A stretch of DNA of 10,044 nucleotides. Origin: Chlorobium sp. (GTDB lineage Bacteria > Bacteroidota > Chlorobiia > Chlorobiales > Chlorobiaceae). The notes beneath the pieces are model-generated. The model was not told the DNA's origin, made no database searches, and saw only the letters and a list, made by a program, of their open reading frames with translations. Of this stretch, positions 7,029-10,044 are shown in pieces. A program made the translations under genes and the position numbers. The stretch is taken from assembly GCA_026193435.1 (NCBI GenBank), contig JAPHUN010000262.1, positions 1 to 10,044 on the forward strand, read 5' to 3'. How positions within the stretch are numbered: the stretch's first letter is position 1; each line of letters starts with the position of its first letter.

Positions 7029-8429
7029 GTGAACGCAGAGACGACAGATGGTAAACGCGTCAGCATCATCGGCGCCAAACGCAGCGGCATTGCGGCTGCG
7101 CTCATGCTTCAGCAGCGTGGAGCTGCGGTTTATGTCAGTGATCGCGAACCTGTAGGCGATGCTGAGCGTGCGTTTCTTGAGCACCATGGCATCGCGTTTG
7201 AAGAGGCAGGGCATACCGACAGGATTCTCGATGCGGATTTCTCTGTTGTAAGTCCGGGTATACCGCCGCACGCATCGGTGATCAGGCGTCTTGAACATGA
7301 AGCTATTCCTCTGTTCAGCGAAATAGAGGCAGCGTCATGGTTTTGTCCGGCCTTCATTATCGGCATTACGGGAACGGACGGCAAGACGACGACCTCCAGT
7401 ATGGTGGAGGCTATCTGCCTGTCAGGCGCGAAAAGTCGCGAACAGAGGGTGTTCAGTGCGGGTAATATCGGCGTTCCCTTCTCTTCCCTCGTCGGGGAGA
7501 TGAGAAAAGGGGATATCGCGGTTGTCGAACTCAGCAGCTACCAGCTGGAACGGTGCCGCTCTTTCAGGCCGGATGTGGCGGTTATCACCAACATTATGCC
7601 GGATCATCTTGATCGTTACGGCGGGAGCATGAAACGGTATGCCGAAGCAAAGTACAGGATTTACGCGCAACAGCGAAAGCAGGATACCCTGGTATACAAT
7701 GCCGACGATGAAACGCTTCGCGCTCATTTTGAGGGTGGCGGAGCGTTTGTTCCGCAGCTGGTTCCATTCAGTCTCGACCGGAAGAGAGCTTCTCTCGGAG
7801 GGGCGTGTTATGCTGCAATGGACGGCGACTGGCTGATACGTGTCGTTAACGGCAGGGAGGAAAAGGTGATCACCGGATCCGGGCTTTTCAAAAGGAGTTT
7901 CAGGGGGCGTCATAATCTTGAAAACGCTCTGGCGGCGGTTGCTGCCACAAGAGCTGCCGGAGTGGATGTTATTCCGATCCGGGAAGCGCTGCAGCGTTTT
8001 GCCGGGGTTGAGCACCGGCAGGAGTATGTGAGGACAATGCACGGTGTTGACTGGATAAACGATTCCAAGGCAACGAATCTGAACGCCTTGCGTCAGGCGC
8101 TTGACGCCACGCCGGGAAAGCTTGTGCTGATAGCCGGAGGGCGTGACAAGGGCGATAATCTGAGCGATCTGGAGGAGAGAGTGCGTCAAAAGGTATCGGT
8201 TCTTGTGGTTTTCGGTGAATCAAAAGCGAAATTTACCGAGGCATTCAGTTCTGTTGTCAGGGTTGTCCCAGCCCTCTCACTCGAAGAGGCTGTTGAGCAG
8301 GCTCAACGGTATGCCTCCACAGGAGAGACGGTTCTTTTTTCCCCCGGGTGTTCAAGCTTTGACATGTTCGAGAGTTTTGAGGAAAGGGGGATGCGGTTCA
8401 AGAAACAGGTAGAGGGGATGCTATCATGA
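7029..8429 (+). CDS. murD: UDP-MurNAc-L-Ala:D-glutamate ligase MurD
   Basis: MurD adds D-glutamate to UDP-MurNAc-L-Ala in the cytoplasm with ATP. The 466 residues are slightly more than E. coli MurD (438). Seen in order: Rossmann-like N-terminal domain VSIIGAKRSGIAAA (11-24) and VVSPGIPP (73-80); P-loop GTDGKTTT (115-122); SAGNIGVPF (143-151); VELSSYQLE (166-174); TNIMPDHLDRYGGSM (187-201); K208 in YAEAKYRIY, aligned with the carbamylated lysine K198 of E. coli; NADD (224-227); GRHNLENALAA (293-303); NDSKATN (344-350); IAGGRDKG (368-375); and the C-terminal FSPGCSSFDMFESFEERG (437-454). Reading on upstream in the same frame would enter mraY with no MurD-like sequence, so GTG 7029 is preferred. 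Two bases separate it from mraY, and it overlaps ftsW by 4 bases (ATGA). Confidence 0.97.
   Translation: MNAETTDGKRVSIIGAKRSGIAAALMLQQRGAAVYVSDREPVGDAERAFLEHHGIAFEEAGHTDRILDADFSVVSPGIPPHASVIRRLEHEAIPLFSEIEAASWFCPAFIIGITGTDGKTTTSSMVEAICLSGAKSREQRVFSAGNIGVPFSSLVGEMRKGDIAVVELSSYQLERCRSFRPDVAVITNIMPDHLDRYGGSMKRYAEAKYRIYAQQRKQDTLVYNADDETLRAHFEGGGAFVPQLVPFSLDRKRASLGGACYAAMDGDWLIRVVNGREEKVITGSGLFKRSFRGRHNLENALAAVAATRAAGVDVIPIREALQRFAGVEHRQEYVRTMHGVDWINDSKATNLNALRQALDATPGKLVLIAGGRDKGDNLSDLEERVRQKVSVLVVFGESKAKFTEAFSSVVRVVPALSLEEAVEQAQRYASTGETVLFSPGCSSFDMFESFEERGMRFKKQVEGMLS
8412..8418 (+). promoter_or_regulatory. Ribosome binding site for ftsW
   Basis: GAGGGGA lies within the end of murD, 7 bases before the ATG at 8426. 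That ATG overlaps the murD stop as ATGA, so re-initiation by ribosomes finishing murD is likely. Confidence 0.65.
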
Positions 8430-9631
8430 AACAGAGAGAGGCGGACTTTAGCTGGAACATGCCCCCGGAGGGTCTTTCAGCCGGCAAGCCTGCCGAGGCT
8501 AACAGCGCGGCAGGAAAGATTCTGCTGCTGATTGTCGTGCTGCTCATGTGTATCGGCGTTGTTGTCGTTTACAGCAGTGGCGCCGGGTGGGCACAGAGGA
8601 AGTTTTCCAATCCCGAGTATTTTTTATGGAGGCAGGTGTTTTTTACCGTTCTCGGAATTGGTACGGTAATCATGTTTTCTCTGGTTGACTATCATCATTT
8701 CAAAAAGGTCAGCAAGATTCTTCTGTTTTTCAGTATGATACTGCTTGCAGGGCTCCTGTTTTTCAAGTTTATAGGTGTCATCAAGGGCGCCGCCCGCTGG
8801 ATTCCCCTGGGCCCAGTGAATTTTCAGGTATCCGATTTCGCCAAGTATGCCCTGATATTTCATTTTGCCAGACTGATCACTGAAAAACGGGCTTTCATCA
8901 AGGATCTTAATGAAAGTTACTACCCTCTCCTGACCCTGCTGCTGTGCGTCGTTTCGCTCATCGCTTTCGCGCCGAACTTCAGCACGGCTTCTCTTGTGGC
9001 GGTCATAGGTTTTTCAATGATGTTTCTTGGAGGGGTCAGGATCAAACATCTGCTGGTTACAGCGATTCCGTTGATTCCCCTGGCGGGTGTCTTTGCGATC
9101 GCACAGCCCTACCGGGTCGCGCGCCTGTTATCGTTTTTCAATGGAGGAGATGATCAGCTGCTGTCCTATCAGGTGCGTCAGGCGCTTATCGGTCTGGGAA
9201 ACGGAGGGCTGTTCGGGCTTGGAATCGGCGCAAGCAAGCAGCGGGAGCTTTTTCTGCCGCTCTCCTACAATGATTTTGTGTTTGTGATAATCGGCGAGGA
9301 ATTCGGCTTTATAGGATCGGTCGCTGTTCTCTTTCTTTTTGTCGCCTTCTTTGTCTGCGGCCTGGTTATCGCCAAAAATGCCGCTGACGGTTTTGGCCGC
9401 TTTGTCGCGCTTGGCATTACTATCGCCATTACTCTCTATGCGTTGATCAATATTGCCGTGGCAAGCAACGTGCTGCCGACAACAGGAGTTGCGCTTCCAT
9501 TTATCAGTTACGGGGGGACAGCGCTGCTCTTTAATTCATTGGGCGTAGGGATACTGATCAACATATCCAGGAAAAGAGATGTCGTTGCCGGAGCTGAAGC
9601 TGAAATGTCGATCACCGGAGGGAATGGATGA
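8426..9631 (+). CDS. ftsW: Septal peptidoglycan glycosyltransferase FtsW (SEDS family)
   Basis: FtsW polymerises lipid II into glycan strands at the division site, together with FtsI. The 401-residue protein has a cytoplasmic tail of about 30 residues and roughly ten membrane helices (first about 31-50, last about 364-380). SEDS landmarks: [21 protein letters not shown] (121-141), [21 protein letters not shown] (248-268), [17 protein letters not shown] (279-295), where D283 aligns with the essential aspartate of SEDS glycosyltransferases, and [20 protein letters not shown] (348-367). FtsW and RodA are hard to tell apart by motif; the place in the dcw cluster decides for FtsW. The usual QPSE of the FQPSEFAK motif reads QVSD here, probably a lineage variant. 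A SpoVE label would be equivalent. It overlaps murD and murG by 4 bases at each end (ATGA both times), so coupling is expected. Confidence 0.95.
   Translation: MKQREADFSWNMPPEGLSAGKPAEANSAAGKILLLIVVLLMCIGVVVVYSSGAGWAQRKFSNPEYFLWRQVFFTVLGIGTVIMFSLVDYHHFKKVSKILLFFSMILLAGLLFFKFIGVIKGAARWIPLGPVNFQVSDFAKYALIFHFARLITEKRAFIKDLNESYYPLLTLLLCVVSLIAFAPNFSTASLVAVIGFSMMFLGGVRIKHLLVTAIPLIPLAGVFAIAQPYRVARLLSFFNGGDDQLLSYQVRQALIGLGNGGLFGLGIGASKQRELFLPLSYNDFVFVIIGEEFGFIGSVAVLFLFVAFFVCGLVIAKNAADGFGRFVALGITIAITLYALINIAVASNVLPTTGVALPFISYGGTALLFNSLGVGILINISRKRDVVAGAEAEMSITGGNG
9617..9622 (+). promoter_or_regulatory. Ribosome binding site for murG
   Basis: GGAGGG lies inside the end of ftsW, 5 bases before the ATG at 9628, which overlaps the ftsW stop as ATGA. 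Strong SD with ideal spacing. Confidence 0.75.
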
Positions 9632-10044
9632 AAGTATTTTTTGCAGGAGGAGGAACAGGAGGGCATCTCTATCCGGCGGTGGCAATGGCTGAAGAGCTGC
9701 TGAAAATGGTGCCGGGGACGGAGATCTCTTTTGCAGGTACCCGGAATGGTATCGAGGCGACAGAAGTCCCCCGGCTCGGGTATCGGCTGCTTACCTTCAG
9801 GGTCAGGGGTTTCACAAGGGGATTCTCTCCGGCGGATTTTCTGGTTAATGCGGGCGCGATCAAGGATTTTGTTGCATCGGTATGGAAAGCGGCCGTTCTC
9901 ATCAGGAGGGAAAAGCCGGACGTTGTTGTCGGAACAGGCGGTTTTGTCAGCGCTCCTCTGCTTCTTGCCGCACAGCTGCTTGGTAAACAGACGCTCATAC
10001 AGGAACAGAACGCCTATCCCGGTGTGACCACAGGACTGCTTTCC
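9628..10044 (+). CDS. murG: UDP-GlcNAc:lipid I GlcNAc transferase MurG, 5' part only
   Basis: MurG (GT28 family, GT-B fold) is a peripheral enzyme on the cytoplasmic face of the membrane that converts lipid I to lipid II. The frame stays open from ATG 9628 to the window end, giving 139 codons of the usual 350-370, so mostly the N-terminal acceptor-binding domain is present. My translation starts [20 protein letters not shown], with the first Gly-rich loop GGGTGGHxxPA, and continues with FAGTRNGIE (around 35-43), [17 protein letters not shown] (around 93-109, second Gly-rich loop) and [14 protein letters not shown] (around 121-134). The last motif reads QEQN where E. coli has HEQN, as I recall from Bacteroidota/Chlorobiota proteins. 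The UDP-GlcNAc-binding half is outside the window. Start support is the SD at 9617-9622 and the 4-base overlap with ftsW. Confidence 0.95.
   Translation, partial: MKVFFAGGGTGGHLYPAVAMAEELLKMVPGTEISFAGTRNGIEATEVPRLGYRLLTFRVRGFTRGFSPADFLVNAGAIKDFVASVWKAAVLIRREKPDVVVGTGGFVSAPLLLAAQLLGKQTLIQEQNAYPGVTTGLLS

Noticed and set aside
7422..8189. 255-residue open frame on the minus strand opposite murD
   Set aside because: Wholly inside a conserved gene on the other strand, no motif, composition of a shadow frame.
1..10044. Search for a hidden accessory system, mobile element, RNA gene, CRISPR or rho-independent terminator
   Set aside because: All sequence is taken up by nine recognisable dcw genes with gaps of at most 23 bases; no insertion, frameshift, repeat array or hairpin followed by a T-run was seen between genes.

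Overview
This window is an uninterrupted piece of the dcw (division and cell wall) cluster of a bacterium. Nine genes all lie on the plus strand, in the order rsmH (3' part only) - ftsL-like - ftsI - murE - murF - mraY - murD - ftsW - murG (5' part only). I see no mobile element, repeat array, CRISPR, RNA gene or defence cassette, and no gene-free stretch longer than about 25 bases. It is a conserved housekeeping operon, and I found no undescribed system in it.

Likely source: a Gram-negative, DAP-type bacterium of the Bacteroidota/Chlorobiota lineage, with Chlorobiota (green sulfur bacteria and relatives) as my best guess. The clues are a PASTA domain at the C-terminus of FtsI, IQEQN in MurG where E. 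coli has HEQN, the long SDYLNI...PGGGE loop in MraY, QVSDFAK in FtsW, and DNPR (the meso-diaminopimelate signature) in MurE. The placement rests on remembered family features, not on a search.

Layout: bases 1-443 encode the end of the 16S rRNA methyltransferase RsmH. Bases 427-2944 hold the division pair FtsL-like (bitopic, coiled coil) and FtsI (septal transpeptidase). Bases 2955-5899 hold the cytoplasmic ligases MurE and MurF, which add DAP and D-Ala-D-Ala. Bases 5917-7026 hold MraY, which makes lipid I. Bases 7029-8429 hold MurD, which adds D-Glu. Bases 8426-9631 hold FtsW, the septal glycosyltransferase, and from 9628 the window runs into MurG, which makes lipid II. By family precedent murC, ftsQ, ftsA and ftsZ would follow, but they lie outside the window.

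The genes form one pathway. MurD, MurE and MurF build UDP-MurNAc-pentapeptide, MraY and MurG turn it into lipid II at the membrane, and FtsW with FtsI polymerises and crosslinks it at the septum, with the FtsL-like protein as a partner. Junctions are 17-base or 4-base overlaps or gaps of 2-23 bases, usually with a Shine-Dalgarno (SD) sequence inside the upstream gene, so co-transcription and translational coupling are likely. No internal promoter or terminator is convincing.

The most notable protein-level detail is in MurF. The lysine that is carbamylated in Mur ligases is replaced by glutamate, although MurE and MurD in the same operon keep it. Smaller points are a long Gly-rich cytoplasmic tail on the FtsL-like protein, encoded by an unusually G-rich stretch, and an mraY start with no visible SD.
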